Shown piece by piece: positions 41,147 through 51,565 of a stretch of 64,000 nt of DNA; within the stretch, counting starts at the first letter, position 1, and every line of letters begins with the position of its first letter. Both the position numbers and the translations under genes were made by a program. The stretch is from Butyricicoccus intestinisimiae. Lineage in GTDB: Bacteria; Bacillota; Clostridia; Oscillospirales; Butyricicoccaceae. The notes below the pieces were generated by a model. The model did no database searches. It saw only the letters and a list, made by a program, of their open reading frames with translations, and had not been told where the DNA came from. The stretch spans positions 1-64,000 of the forward strand of contig NZ_JAHLQI010000003.1 of assembly GCF_018918345.1 (NCBI RefSeq), written 5' to 3'.

Positions 41147-43138
41147 TTACGAAATATCCGCGAAGTCCAGATACTGCCAGCCGTTTTCTGCGATGTATTC
41201 CTTTCGGCCGGACAGATTTTCACCGAGCAGCAAATCAAACATTTCGCTCGTTGCTGCGGCGTCCTCCGGCATCACGCGAATCAAACGGCGGCTTTCCGGA
41301 TTCATCGTGGTCTCCCACATCATATCCGCTTCGTTCTCACCAAGACCCTTGGAGCGCTGGATGTTGTATTTTTTGCCGTCCAGCTGCTTGAGCACCTCGC
41401 TCTTTTCGCTCTCATCAAATGCAAAATACGACTTGCCGCGGCATTCAATCTCGTACAGCGGCGATTCGGCAATGTACACATAGCCTTCTTCGATTAAGGT
41501 CGGCGTCAGGCGGTACAGCATCGTCAGCACCAGCGTGCGAATCTGGAATCCGTCGACATCGGCATCGGTACAAATAATGACCTTGTTCCAGCGCAGATTG
41601 TCCAGAGAGAAATTGGACAACTCTTTGTTGGATTTTGACTTGACTTCTACGCCGCAGCCCAGCACCTTGAGCAAATCCGTAATAATATCACTCTTAAAAA
41701 TTTTATCATAATCTGCCTTCAGACAATTCAAAATCTTTCCGCGAATCGGCATGATTGCCTGAAATTCCGAATCACGTCCCTGCTTACACGAACCGAGTGC
41801 AGAATCGCCCTCCACAATATACAATTCGCGGCGGGAGACGTCTTTGGTGCGGCAGTCGACAAATTTCTGCACACGGTTGGCAAGATCCAAATTACCGCTC
41901 AGTTTTTTCTTGATGTTTAGGCGCGCCTTTTCCGCCTGTTCGCGCGAACGCTTATTGATGAGAATCTGCTCGGCGATTTTATCCGCCTCCGCTTTGTTCT
42001 CGATAAAGTAAATTTCCAGACCCGAGCGCAGGAATTCGGTCATTGCTTCCTGAATAAACTTATTGGTAATGGCTTTTTTGGTCTGGTTTTCATAGGAGGT
42101 GTAGGTGGAAAAACAGCTGGTCACCAAAATCAAGCTGTCCGACACATCCTGAAACGAGATGCGGCCCTCGTTTTTGTTGTATTTGTTGTTTTGCTTGAGA
42201 TGGGCGTCAATGGCCGAGACAAATGCAGAGCGCACCGCTTTGTCCGGCGAGCCGCCGTATTCCAGCCACGAAGAGTTGTGATAATACTCCAGCCGCGAAA
42301 TGCTGGACGAAAAGCAAAAGGCGCAGTTGAGCAGCACTTTATATTCCGGCTTGTCCGAACGGTCTTTGCCGCGCCGCTCACCGCTCAAAAACTGCACGGA
42401 GGTCAGCGCCTTGTCCCCTGCAATCTCGGTCACATAATCGCTGATGCCGTTTTCATAATAAAATTCGGTCTCTTTGATGCCCTCCGGCGTCTCATTGCGG
42501 AAGATAAACCGCAGTTTCGGATTGACAACCGCCTGCCGCTTGAGCACATCCAAATAATAGGTTTCCGGAATCTGAATGTCCGTGAACACTTCCAAATCCG
42601 GACGCCAGCGAATTTTTGTGCCGGTGTCCGTACCGGTGTATTTTTTCTTTTTAAATCCGGTTTTGGTGCCGGTGCAGTTTTCGCCCTTTTCAAAATGCAG
42701 GCTGTATTCCGCGCCGTCGCGGCGCACGGTGACATCCATATATTCCGAGGAATACTGTGTCGCACAGGTTCCCAGACCATTCAATCCCAGTGAAAATTCA
42801 TAGTTATCGCCGCCGGTATTTTCATACTTGCCGCCGGCATACATTTCACAGAACACCAGCTCCCAGTTATACCGTTTTTCGTTGGCATTGTAATCGACCG
42901 GAACGCCGCGGCCGTGATCTTCCACCTCAATGGAATGGTCTGCATAGCGAGTGACAATAATTTCATTGCCGTAGCCTTCCCGCGCTTCATCTATGGAATT
43001 GGACAATATCTCAAATACCGCATGCTGGCAGCCATCCAGACTGTCCGAACCAAAAATAACGCCCGGACGCTTGCGAACACGGTCAGCACCCTTGAGGGCA
43101 GAGATGCTCTCATTGCCGTATTGACTGTTCTTCTTCAT
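41147..43138 (-). CDS. parE: DNA topoisomerase IV subunit B (ParE/GyrB family)
   Basis: A 663-residue ATPase subunit. The GHKL ATP site includes RVRKRPGVIFGS and the EILSNSIDEAR segment, with GRGVPVDYN and GLNGLGT loops. The TOPRIM motif is VEGDSALGSCKQGRDSEFQA and the Mg-binding acidic DADVDGFQIRTL. Start 43138 has TTGGAG at normal spacing; an upstream in-frame ATG at 43189 lacks one. A strong promoter (43219-43247) serves parE-parC. Partner of the A subunit at 38897. Confidence 0.9.
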   Translation of the reverse strand: MKKNSQYGNESISALKGADRVRKRPGVIFGSDSLDGCQHAVFEILSNSIDEAREGYGNEIIVTRYADHSIEVEDHGRGVPVDYNANEKRYNWELVFCEMYAGGKYENTGGDNYEFSLGLNGLGTCATQYSSEYMDVTVRRDGAEYSLHFEKGENCTGTKTGFKKKKYTGTDTGTKIRWRPDLEVFTDIQIPETYYLDVLKRQAVVNPKLRFIFRNETPEGIKETEFYYENGISDYVTEIAGDKALTSVQFLSGERRGKDRSDKPEYKVLLNCAFCFSSSISRLEYYHNSSWLEYGGSPDKAVRSAFVSAIDAHLKQNNKYNKNEGRISFQDVSDSLILVTSCFSTYTSYENQTKKAITNKFIQEAMTEFLRSGLEIYFIENKAEADKIAEQILINKRSREQAEKARLNIKKKLSGNLDLANRVQKFVDCRTKDVSRRELYIVEGDSALGSCKQGRDSEFQAIMPIRGKILNCLKADYDKIFKSDIITDLLKVLGCGVEVKSKSNKELSNFSLDNLRWNKVIICTDADVDGFQIRTLVLTMLYRLTPTLIEEGYVYIAESPLYEIECRGKSYFAFDESEKSEVLKQLDGKKYNIQRSKGLGENEADMMWETTMNPESRRLIRVMPEDAAATSEMFDLLLGENLSGRKEYIAENGWQYLDFADIS

Positions 43139-43218
43139 GGTAACAACTCCAAAATCATAACTTTTTTCCCAAGTGGGCTGTTCGTACATCCGTTCCGATT
43201 TCAGCCCGAATACTCGGT

Positions 43219-43247
43219 ATTATAGCGCAAATCTGTTCACTCGTCAA
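43219..43247 (-). promoter_or_regulatory. Promoter of parE-parC
   Basis: On the minus strand TTGACG (43242-43247), 17 bases, TATAAT (43219-43224). Confidence 0.8.
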
Positions 43248-43260
43248 ATCATGCGTAAAA

Positions 43261-43291
43261 AAATCTGACCTCCGCGTGTGAGGTCAGATCC
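43261..43291 (-). terminator. Intrinsic terminator after the 43302 gene
   Basis: ATCTGACCTC (43263-43272) pairs with GAGGTCAGAT (43280-43289); T7 follows on the minus strand. It sits just upstream of the parE promoter. Confidence 0.87.
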
Positions 43292-43301
43292 GTTTTTCTC
43301 G

Positions 43302-43679
43302 TCATTTCTTATTTGTTCTGGCTTTTTCTGCGGCGGCGCGCTGCTGTCTTGCCTTCTGCCGCTCATACTTCTCGCGGAATTTTTTCATCTTTTCCTGCCA
43401 GAAATAATTGGCAATGATATACAGCACCAGCATGACAAACGCCAGCACCAGCGTCACGGTTTCAAAGGTATCTCCCCAGCTGCCGTAGCCCGCTGCGAGC
43501 TTTTTCAGCAGCGTCGGCCCCAGCAAGGTAATCAGCCAGACAACCACGGTCACGCCAAGCACTGCCTTTTGCAGCTTATACAGTGCCGGATACACCTGTC
43601 TGCATTCCTCTGTGATGCGGCGTTCGTCACTGACCCATATGCCGTCTGCTTCGCGTTTTTTCTTATCTTTTTTGCTCAT
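43302..43679 (-). CDS. Small two-helix membrane protein, unknown
   Basis: A 125-residue protein. A charged N-terminus (KKDKKKREADG) leads into two hydrophobic segments (about 40-58 and 76-94) and a long basic, helical, Q/A/K-rich tail (REKYERQKARQQRAAAEKAR) that may form a coiled coil in the cytoplasm. The segment VYPALYKLQKA is notable but no family was recognised. It is preceded by a TGATATACT -10 and ended by an intrinsic terminator, so it is monocistronic. Confidence 0.75.
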   Translation of the reverse strand: MSKKDKKKREADGIWVSDERRITEECRQVYPALYKLQKAVLGVTVVVWLITLLGPTLLKKLAAGYGSWGDTFETVTLVLAFVMLVLYIIANYFWQEKMKKFREKYERQKARQQRAAAEKARTNKK

Positions 43680-43797
43680 CCGTCCTCTGCTCTCTTCCTG
43701 TAGACTTTGGAACCTGTTCCAAACACGTTTAGTATATCACATCCGAGCAAAAAAGAACATCACATCTGCGTGTTTTTTGCAATTCCTTCACAAATAC

Positions 43798-44016
43798 TCA
43801 GCGGAGAACAATTTCCTCCTGCTCATCCTCGTCATCCGTGTCGTCGTCATCGTATGCATCATACGTGTCTGCACCGTCATCGCCAAACGTGCTGTTTTTG
43901 TTGTTGCTGCAAATGGAGATGTGTACGCCATGCTTTACCGGAGCCAAAAAAATGCCGATAATCACGCCAAAGCATAACCAAGCCATCGCGCGGAAGAATT
44001 TTTCAGATTTGCTCAT
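43798..44016 (-). CDS. Small membrane protein with very acidic tail, unknown
   Basis: A 72-residue protein: a short basic N-terminus, one membrane helix (about residues 9-27, AMAWLCFGVIIGIFLAPVKHG) and a tail of which the last 25 residues are mostly Asp/Glu. A CSNNKN segment links the two parts. AGGAGGG precedes the ATG and an extended -10 (TGCTATACT) lies about 50 bases upstream. The tail may bind cations or a basic partner. Function unknown. Confidence 0.72.
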   Translation of the reverse strand: MSKSEKFFRAMAWLCFGVIIGIFLAPVKHGVHISICSNNKNSTFGDDGADTYDAYDDDDTDDEDEQEEIVLR

Positions 44017-44090
44017 GTCATCGCCCTCCTATTTCTCGACATACTGCCCAATTGGATAGGTTTAGTATAGCACAGTTTTCATCAAAACGC

Positions 44091-44131
44091 AAAAGAATAC
44101 GGCTTCTCCCCAAAGAGAAAAGCCGTATTCT
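44091..44131 (-). terminator. Intrinsic terminator downstream of the rpsU 3' region
   Basis: AGAATACGGCTT (44094-44105) pairs with AAGCCGTATTCT (44120-44131), with an inner CTC/GAG extension; TTTTG follows on the minus strand. It closes the structured stretch 44132-44262. Confidence 0.8.
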
Positions 44132-44262
44132 GCATCCGGCGGCACAGAGACCGGACGGGTTTCTGTGGTTGGAGCATCCTCCGGCACCTGCCGGATGCGG
44201 TTGGATTCTGTTCCGAACTCAGTTTGCCCCAAACCGGCGAAAGTATGCGCCGTTTGGACAGC
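44132..44262 (-). ncRNA. Possible structured RNA between rpsU and the acidic-tail protein gene
   Basis: This gene-free interval has nested complementarity on the minus strand. A perfect 9-bp closing pair joins 44132-44140 (GCATCCGGC) and 44190-44198 (GCCGGATGC). Inside are a 6-bp stem (CACAGA 44143-44148 with TCTGTG 44162-44167) and a small GGAG/CTCC hairpin (44171-44182). A further hairpin (CCAAAC-GGCG with CGCC-GTTTGG) lies at about 44229-44257. It is bounded by the rpsU terminator and its own terminator. No promoter was recognised, so it may depend on read-through or be a decayed element. A 69-codon open frame crosses it without a ribosome site. Confidence 0.35.
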
Positions 44263-44294
44263 AAAAAACACCGGAACAGTTTCCCATTCCGGTG
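44263..44294 (-). terminator. Intrinsic terminator after rpsU
   Basis: CACCGGAA (44269-44276) pairs with TTCCGGTG (44287-44294) around a 10-base loop; T6 follows on the minus strand. Confidence 0.85.
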
Positions 44295-44310
44295 CTGTTT
44301 GAGCAAGTAA

Positions 44311-44490
44311 TTAATACTTTCTTCTCTTTGCGCGAGCCGCCTCGGACTTCTTACGGCGCTTTACGCTTGGGCTCTCATAATGCTCACGCTTGCGAAGCTC
44401 GGAAAGCACACCCGCCTTTGCGCACGATCTCTTAAATCTTCTCAATGCGCTGTCGAGAGACTCGTTTTCCTTTACGCGGATTTCCGACAT
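44311..44490 (-). CDS. rpsU: 30S ribosomal protein S21
   Basis: A 59-residue basic protein reading [20 protein letters not shown] at the start and ending RAKRRKY, the conserved bS21 pattern ([19 protein letters not shown], then [18 protein letters not shown]). It joins the 30S subunit near the anti-Shine-Dalgarno end of 16S. GGAGGG precedes the ATG, a consensus promoter lies 70 bases upstream, and a terminator follows. Confidence 0.97.
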   Translation of the reverse strand: MSEIRVKENESLDSALRRFKRSCAKAGVLSELRKREHYESPSVKRRKKSEAARAKRRKY

Positions 44491-44559
44491 TGTTTTCCCT
44501 CCCTCCGCGCGTTGCCAATAAACGCTTATGCTTATGCATCGGCATAATGCCGTGTATAT

Positions 44560-44588
44560 ATTATATCGTTTTCATGGTGCGGTGTCAA
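44560..44588 (-). promoter_or_regulatory. Promoter of rpsU
   Basis: On the minus strand TTGACA (44583-44588), 17 bases, TATAAT (44560-44565): a full-consensus housekeeping promoter, located just after the leuS stop codon. Confidence 0.88.
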
Positions 44589-44627
44589 GCACAAGTTTCA
44601 GAAATCTGCAAAAACCTGTACAAGCCC

Positions 44628-47168
<2,541 letters not shown>

Positions 47169-47204
47169 CTTACAATTTGATCTATGCGAAAAAATATGCA
47201 GTAT

Positions 47205-47561
47205 TTACAGCTCTTCCAGCGGAATGGCAACCGCATCCTTCCACAGCTTTTCCAAGCCGTAGAACTCGCGTGCCGACTCCAAAAAGACATGAACGAGTGC
47301 AAAGCCGTAATCCAGCAGAATCCAGCTTGCAGAGTCGTGTCCCTCTACGTGATGCGGCATCACCTCATAATCGGTCTTGAGCTTAAACTCTACTTCGTCT
47401 GCGAGCGTCTTTACCTGTGTGGTGCTGGTTGCGCTGCAAATAACAAAGTACTCTGCGATCGAAGTCAGATCCGCTACCTTGAGCACCTGAATATCTTCGC
47501 CGCGCTTGCTGTCCATGGCGTTGACCATGGCCTTGACATAATCTCTTGTCGTATTCGGCAT
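47205..47561 (-). CDS. rsfS: Ribosome silencing factor RsfS
   Basis: A 118-residue protein that binds ribosomal protein uL14 and blocks subunit joining when nutrients are short. The motifs DIQVLKVADLTSIAEYFVI, HVEGHDSASWILLDYG and VHVF are the family hallmarks. Start 47561 has AAAGGAG upstream; the frame continues to 47588 without one. It follows the LCP-family gene after 43 bases and precedes leuS. Confidence 0.94.
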   Translation of the reverse strand: MPNTTRDYVKAMVNAMDSKRGEDIQVLKVADLTSIAEYFVICSATSTTQVKTLADEVEFKLKTDYEVMPHHVEGHDSASWILLDYGFALVHVFLESAREFYGLEKLWKDAVAIPLEEL

Positions 47562-47604
47562 ACGTTGTAACTCCTTTATCTGCCACACGGCAGAACCGTT
47601 CTAT

Positions 47605-48717
47605 TTATTCATCGTCTGCCACGGAAGCGCTGCCGCTGCCCTGTTTTGCAGACTTCTTTTTCTCATTTTTATACGTCTGGTAGCGCAGCGCCTTTTCCTG
47701 TCTCCAGTCCTCGCTGTAAATACCATACGTTTTCGGGGTGACGATGTCAAAATCGTCCTCCGTCAGCTCATACGTGTACGGATTGAAGCTCTTGTTGATT
47801 TGGTCAATGATCATATCCTCATCGAGAATATAGAACCAAATATCCAAACCAAAGTTGACGCGGGCAGAGTCGCCGTACAGCGTCTCCATCTTGACATCCT
47901 GCTTCATGTCCATCTTCATGCCCTGCATGCCGATCCAAAGAATCTGTGAAGTGGACAAATCCGTCTTGACGTTTTCCGTCACCGCAGACGCGATTTCCGG
48001 AATCTTTAGAATATTGCTCGGCTGCAGCACAGCGCCGCCAACCGTCACCAAAAAGTCCTGCAGCTTGGTCACGCGGCCAATATCGCCGTCATCATATCCC
48101 GTGCCGTCATCGTTGTGACGCCAGCGCAGATACTCGACAACCTGCTTGCCGTTCAAGTGCTGCTCGCCCTTTTTGAATTCAATGGAAAGATCCTGTGATG
48201 CATCATGATAAGACATATCAAACGGAACATCGTAATCCACGCCGCCAACGACATCGACAATCTTTGCGATGGCGTCGAAATTTGCGACCAGATATTTGTC
48301 CGGCCGGAAGCCAATGACCGTGCTCACTTCGTCCATCATCTCATCAACGCCGTAGGCATATGCCGCGTTGATTTTTCTTCCGGCACCCGTGCGGTCACAA
48401 TCCACCAGCGAATCGCGCGGAATATTGAGAATATTGGCCTTTTTGTTTTTGGTGTCAAACACGAGCAGCATCATGGAGTCCGTGCGTTTTTCTTCTTCAT
48501 CCGTCGCGCAGATGAGAAGCGAGAACACGCCTTCCCGACGATTCGCACCGTTGACGACAATCGCCGATCCCTGATCGACCTTTGCGTCTTCTCCCGTAAT
48601 CATGCCGGATGCGTTCACCCAGAAACAGAAGGCAAAATATCCGCCTACGCAGACAGCTGCCACGATAATCAGCACAGCTAATATTCGATTCAGCTGTTTG
48701 TTACGCTTTTTTTTCAT
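47605..48717 (-). CDS. LytR-CpsA-Psr (LCP) family cell-wall glycopolymer transferase
   Basis: A 370-residue membrane-anchored enzyme that attaches teichoic acid or capsular polymers to peptidoglycan. A basic N-terminus leads into one membrane helix (ILAVLIIVAAVCVGGYFAF), then the LCP domain: VFSLLICATDEEEKRTDSMMLLVF, ILNIPRDSLV, VDVVGGVDYDVPFDM and VVEYLRWRHNDDG carry the Arg and Asp residues that bind the lipid pyrophosphate. The C-terminus is lysine-rich. It sits between yqeK and rsfS, an arrangement known in Clostridia. Confidence 0.92.
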   Translation of the reverse strand: MKKKRNKQLNRILAVLIIVAAVCVGGYFAFCFWVNASGMITGEDAKVDQGSAIVVNGANRREGVFSLLICATDEEEKRTDSMMLLVFDTKNKKANILNIPRDSLVDCDRTGAGRKINAAYAYGVDEMMDEVSTVIGFRPDKYLVANFDAIAKIVDVVGGVDYDVPFDMSYHDASQDLSIEFKKGEQHLNGKQVVEYLRWRHNDDGTGYDDGDIGRVTKLQDFLVTVGGAVLQPSNILKIPEIASAVTENVKTDLSTSQILWIGMQGMKMDMKQDVKMETLYGDSARVNFGLDIWFYILDEDMIIDQINKSFNPYTYELTEDDFDIVTPKTYGIYSEDWRQEKALRYQTYKNEKKKSAKQGSGSASVADDE

Positions 48718-48733
48718 ACACCACTCGTCCCAT

Positions 48734-49312
48734 TCATCCGTTCGGCTCCTGCATCTGCTCCATCAGCCAATTCCGTGCGCGCACGGTATCCAGCTGAATC
48801 AGCTTTCCCCTCTGTACCAGCTCACGCAGCGATGCGTTCATTCCGTACAGAAGTGCCTGATCCAAGCTGCGTGCTGCCAGCTTGCGAGCAGTTTTTACGC
48901 CCTCAAATGTGCGGTTTTCTTCTATGTAATCCGCCATATAGACGATTTTATCCAGCAGGTTCATCTGTGCGCAGCCGGTCGTATGATAGGCAATCGCATG
49001 AACGACATCATCCGGTGCGCCGTACACATCTTTCGCAATGGCAGCCGCTGTTTTCCCGTGCAGCGTCTTCCATTCCTCTTTTTCAACATCATTGGGTATT
49101 ATACCGTATTTTTCGCACAAGTTCAACTGCTCTTCCTGAGAAAAGTTCTTGGTAATGTCGTGCAGCAGCATGGCAAAGGCACATTTGTCTTCGTCTGCGC
49201 CGTATTTCTGTGCAAGCATTCTCGCAGCTTTTTCACAGCCGAGTGTGTGCTTGAGCCGGTAGCCTGACAGGCGGGAAAGGATATCTCGTCTTGTCTCATC
49301 TGTATAAAGCAT
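48734..49312 (-). CDS. yqeK: HD-domain hydrolase YqeK (Ap4A hydrolase-type)
   Basis: A 192-residue HD-domain protein. H-L-x(n) residues are seen in RLKHTLGCEKAARML, LLHDITKNFS (the HD pair) and IAYHTTGCAQM, and DKIVYMADYIEENR is the late conserved segment of the YqeK family, whose members split diadenosine tetraphosphate symmetrically. Start 49312 has GGAGG upstream; the frame extends upstream only into the nadD region. It follows nadD, the usual partner. Confidence 0.92.
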   Translation of the reverse strand: MLYTDETRRDILSRLSGYRLKHTLGCEKAARMLAQKYGADEDKCAFAMLLHDITKNFSQEEQLNLCEKYGIIPNDVEKEEWKTLHGKTAAAIAKDVYGAPDDVVHAIAYHTTGCAQMNLLDKIVYMADYIEENRTFEGVKTARKLAARSLDQALLYGMNASLRELVQRGKLIQLDTVRARNWLMEQMQEPNG

Positions 49313-49349
49313 GGTTATCCTCCGTTCTGTATCTGAATCCCGTATGTAT

Positions 49350-49946
49350 TCAAAAATAAAGCTGATGCGCCGTAATATACGCAAAGACCTTTTCCGGAAC
49401 CATCTCGCGGCATCGCGCGCGGTCTGCGCGGATCTCTGTCGAGGAGACCGGCAGAGCCGGACAATCCACAATTTCCACCTGTGCCTGCCACGTCTGCTCG
49501 AGCCAAGACGCCTTGCGTGCAATCGCGCGGCGGTCGCACTCGTCGCGCGCAATGACAACGAGATGTGCCAGACGGCAAATATTTTCCGGCTCCCGCCAGC
49601 GGTCAAAGCTGAGCAGCATATCGGTTCCCATAATAAAATACAGGATGCTGTCCGGATAGGTTTCTTTGAGGCGGCGCAGGGTGTCAACGGTATAGCTCCG
49701 GCCGCCGCGCGTCAATTCCATATCCGTGACCTGCGCATGCGGAATTTCTTCCGCCATGCAGCGCGTCATTTCCAAGCGCTGCATGCTGGTAGCCGAATGC
49801 TCCGGCATGGTCTTGTGCGGCGGAATGTTATCGGGAATGAGCAGCAGGCGGTCAAACTGTAACGCTTTTACCGCCTGCTGCGCGGCGTGCAGATGTCCAT
49901 TGTGCGGCGGGTTAAACGTCCCGCCCATAATGCCGATCCGCATCAT
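49350..49946 (-). CDS. nadD: Nicotinate-nucleotide adenylyltransferase
   Basis: A 198-residue nucleotidyltransferase of NAD synthesis. GIMGGTFNPPHNGHLHAA is the HxGH-type ATP motif and VSSTEIRAD is the second signature (ISSTxIR). FIMGTDML is the substrate segment. Length is typical. The start overlaps the yhbY stop; two consecutive ATG codons begin the gene. Confidence 0.95.
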   Translation of the reverse strand: MMRIGIMGGTFNPPHNGHLHAAQQAVKALQFDRLLLIPDNIPPHKTMPEHSATSMQRLEMTRCMAEEIPHAQVTDMELTRGGRSYTVDTLRRLKETYPDSILYFIMGTDMLLSFDRWREPENICRLAHLVVIARDECDRRAIARKASWLEQTWQAQVEIVDCPALPVSSTEIRADRARCREMVPEKVFAYITAHQLYF

Positions 49947-50242
49947 GCGTTCGGGTCAATGTGACGATTTTCCGGCTCGCGTGCCACGCGGAAGATCACA
50001 GTCTTGGTGCCGATGCACTGTACCGGCTCTGCGTCCAGCGCATCGCACAGCTCTGCCTGTACTTCCTTTGCGGTCATCATCGCGGTCTCCAGAACCTTAA
50101 TCTTGATCAGCTCGTGCTTCTCCAGCACTTCTTCGGTCTGTGCAATGACAGCATCCGTGATGCCCTCCTTGCCGATGAGTACCGTGTCGTTCAGTGTGTT
50201 TGCCATTGCGCGCAGGCGCGCACGCTGTTTGCTTGTCAGCAT
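49943..50242 (-). CDS. yhbY: YhbY-type CRM-domain RNA-binding protein
   Basis: A 99-residue CRM-domain protein associated with 50S assembly. It starts LTSKQRARLRAMANTL and includes VLIGKEGITDAVIAQ with the GxxG-type loop, then ELIKIKVLE and GTKTVIFRV, all in family order. Start 50242 has AAGGAGA upstream; an extension to 50281 would overlap rdgB more deeply. It lies 4 bases downstream of the rdgB stop. Confidence 0.92.
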   Translation of the reverse strand: MLTSKQRARLRAMANTLNDTVLIGKEGITDAVIAQTEEVLEKHELIKIKVLETAMMTAKEVQAELCDALDAEPVQCIGTKTVIFRVAREPENRHIDPNA

Positions 50243-50246
50243 ATGT

Positions 50247-50843
50247 TTATTCTCCTTCTTCTGCATATTGTTTGAGCGCACTGCCCAGTGCCGTAAATGC
50301 GCGGGCGCGGTGCGAAATGGAATTCTTTACATCGGATGCCAGCTCCCCGAAGGTGCAGCCGTATTCCGGCACGCAGAAAATCGGATCATATCCGAATCCG
50401 CCGGTGCCGTGTTCTTCGCTGAGAATCGTGCCGCGGCACTGACCGCGCACAGACAGCTCTCGTCCGTCCGGAAAAACACACGCTGCCACACACACGAACT
50501 GTGCGCCGCGCTCGTCCTCCGGAATCGGCAGCATCTTTTCAATGAGCAGCTGATTTTTCTCATGCGCGCTGACATTTGGTCCTGCCCATCGCGCAGAATG
50601 AATGCCCGGAAAGCCGTCCAGTGCATCAATGACCAAACCGGAGTCATCGCCGACAGCCGGCAGGCCGGTTGCCTTGCACACGGCACGTGCCTTAATTTTT
50701 GCATTTTCCTCGAAGGAATCGCCGTCCTCCTCGATTTCCGGAAAATCCTCCGGAATCGGCTCCACCTCGATGCCAAACGGCGCGAGGATGTCGGTCACTT
50801 CTTGAATCTTTCCCTTATTATGTGATGCGAGTACGATCTTCAT
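50247..50843 (-). CDS. rdgB: dITP/XTP pyrophosphatase RdgB
   Basis: A 198-residue enzyme that removes non-canonical purine nucleotides (ITP, dITP, XTP). ASHNKGKIQEV is the N-terminal substrate loop, DDSGLVIDALDGFPGIHSAR the central motif, and GGFGYDPIF and SHRARA the late family motifs. It overlaps rph by 4 bases; fused or adjacent rph-rdgB is common in Firmicutes. Confidence 0.95.
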   Translation of the reverse strand: MKIVLASHNKGKIQEVTDILAPFGIEVEPIPEDFPEIEEDGDSFEENAKIKARAVCKATGLPAVGDDSGLVIDALDGFPGIHSARWAGPNVSAHEKNQLLIEKMLPIPEDERGAQFVCVAACVFPDGRELSVRGQCRGTILSEEHGTGGFGYDPIFCVPEYGCTFGELASDVKNSISHRARAFTALGSALKQYAEEGE

Positions 50844-51565
50844 CCGAGATCACCTGTGATCTTTCTCTGTTCGCGGCACAGCTTGCCGGTTCCGCGGCGT
50901 GCCAGACTCATCAGCTTGTTCAGCTCTTCCTTGGTAAACGGGCGGCCCTCACCGGTGCCCTGAATTTCAACGAACTCCGCCTTTTCGGTCATGACAAAAT
51001 TGGCATCCACAATGGCATGCGAGTCCTCCGCATAAGCCAGATCCAGAATCGGTTCGTCCTCCCAGATGCCAACCGAAACCGCTGCCACCTGTCCGGTCAG
51101 CGGCATCTTCGCAATGACGCCTTCATCAACCAGCTTTTTGCACGCCAGCCACAGCGCGACAAAACCGCCCGTGATAGAAGCGCAGCGCGTGCCGCCGTCC
51201 GCCTGAATGACATCACAGTCCACGGTAATCTGTCTCTCGCCCAGTGCCTCCATATCGGTCACGGCGCGCAGCGAACGTCCGATCAGGCGCTGAATCTCCG
51301 CACTTCTGCCGTTGAGCTTGAGCTTGGAAATATCGCGGCGGTTTCTCGTGTTGGTTGCGCGCGGCAGCATGTTATATTCCGCCGTGACCCAGCCCTTGCC
51401 GGTTCCCTTGACATGCGGCGGAACATTTTCCTCTACCGAAGCATTGCAGATAACCTTGGTGTTGCCCACGCAAATGAGCACGGAGCCTTCTGCATACATC
51501 GTATAATCCTTTATAATCTTGACTTTGCGCATCTCATCGTTGCGCCGTAAATCCGGTCTTGCCAT
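50840..51565 (-). CDS. rph: Ribonuclease PH
   Basis: A 241-residue phosphorolytic exoribonuclease for tRNA 3' trimming. ARPDLRRNDEMR at the N-terminus, RDISKLKLNGRSAEIQRLIGRSLRA, DCDVIQADGGTRCASITGG and VGIWEDEPILDLAY are classic RNase PH motifs. The ATG shares one base with the ftsY stop codon (TAATG), and the gene overlaps rdgB by 4 bases. Confidence 0.96.
   Translation of the reverse strand: MARPDLRRNDEMRKVKIIKDYTMYAEGSVLICVGNTKVICNASVEENVPPHVKGTGKGWVTAEYNMLPRATNTRNRRDISKLKLNGRSAEIQRLIGRSLRAVTDMEALGERQITVDCDVIQADGGTRCASITGGFVALWLACKKLVDEGVIAKMPLTGQVAAVSVGIWEDEPILDLAYAEDSHAIVDANFVMTEKAEFVEIQGTGEGRPFTKEELNKLMSLARRGTGKLCREQRKITGDLG

Noticed and set aside
44062-44271. A 69-codon minus-strand frame after rpsU
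   Set aside because: It crosses a terminator and several hairpins, has no ribosome site, and its coherence is better explained by the structured nucleotide sequence.
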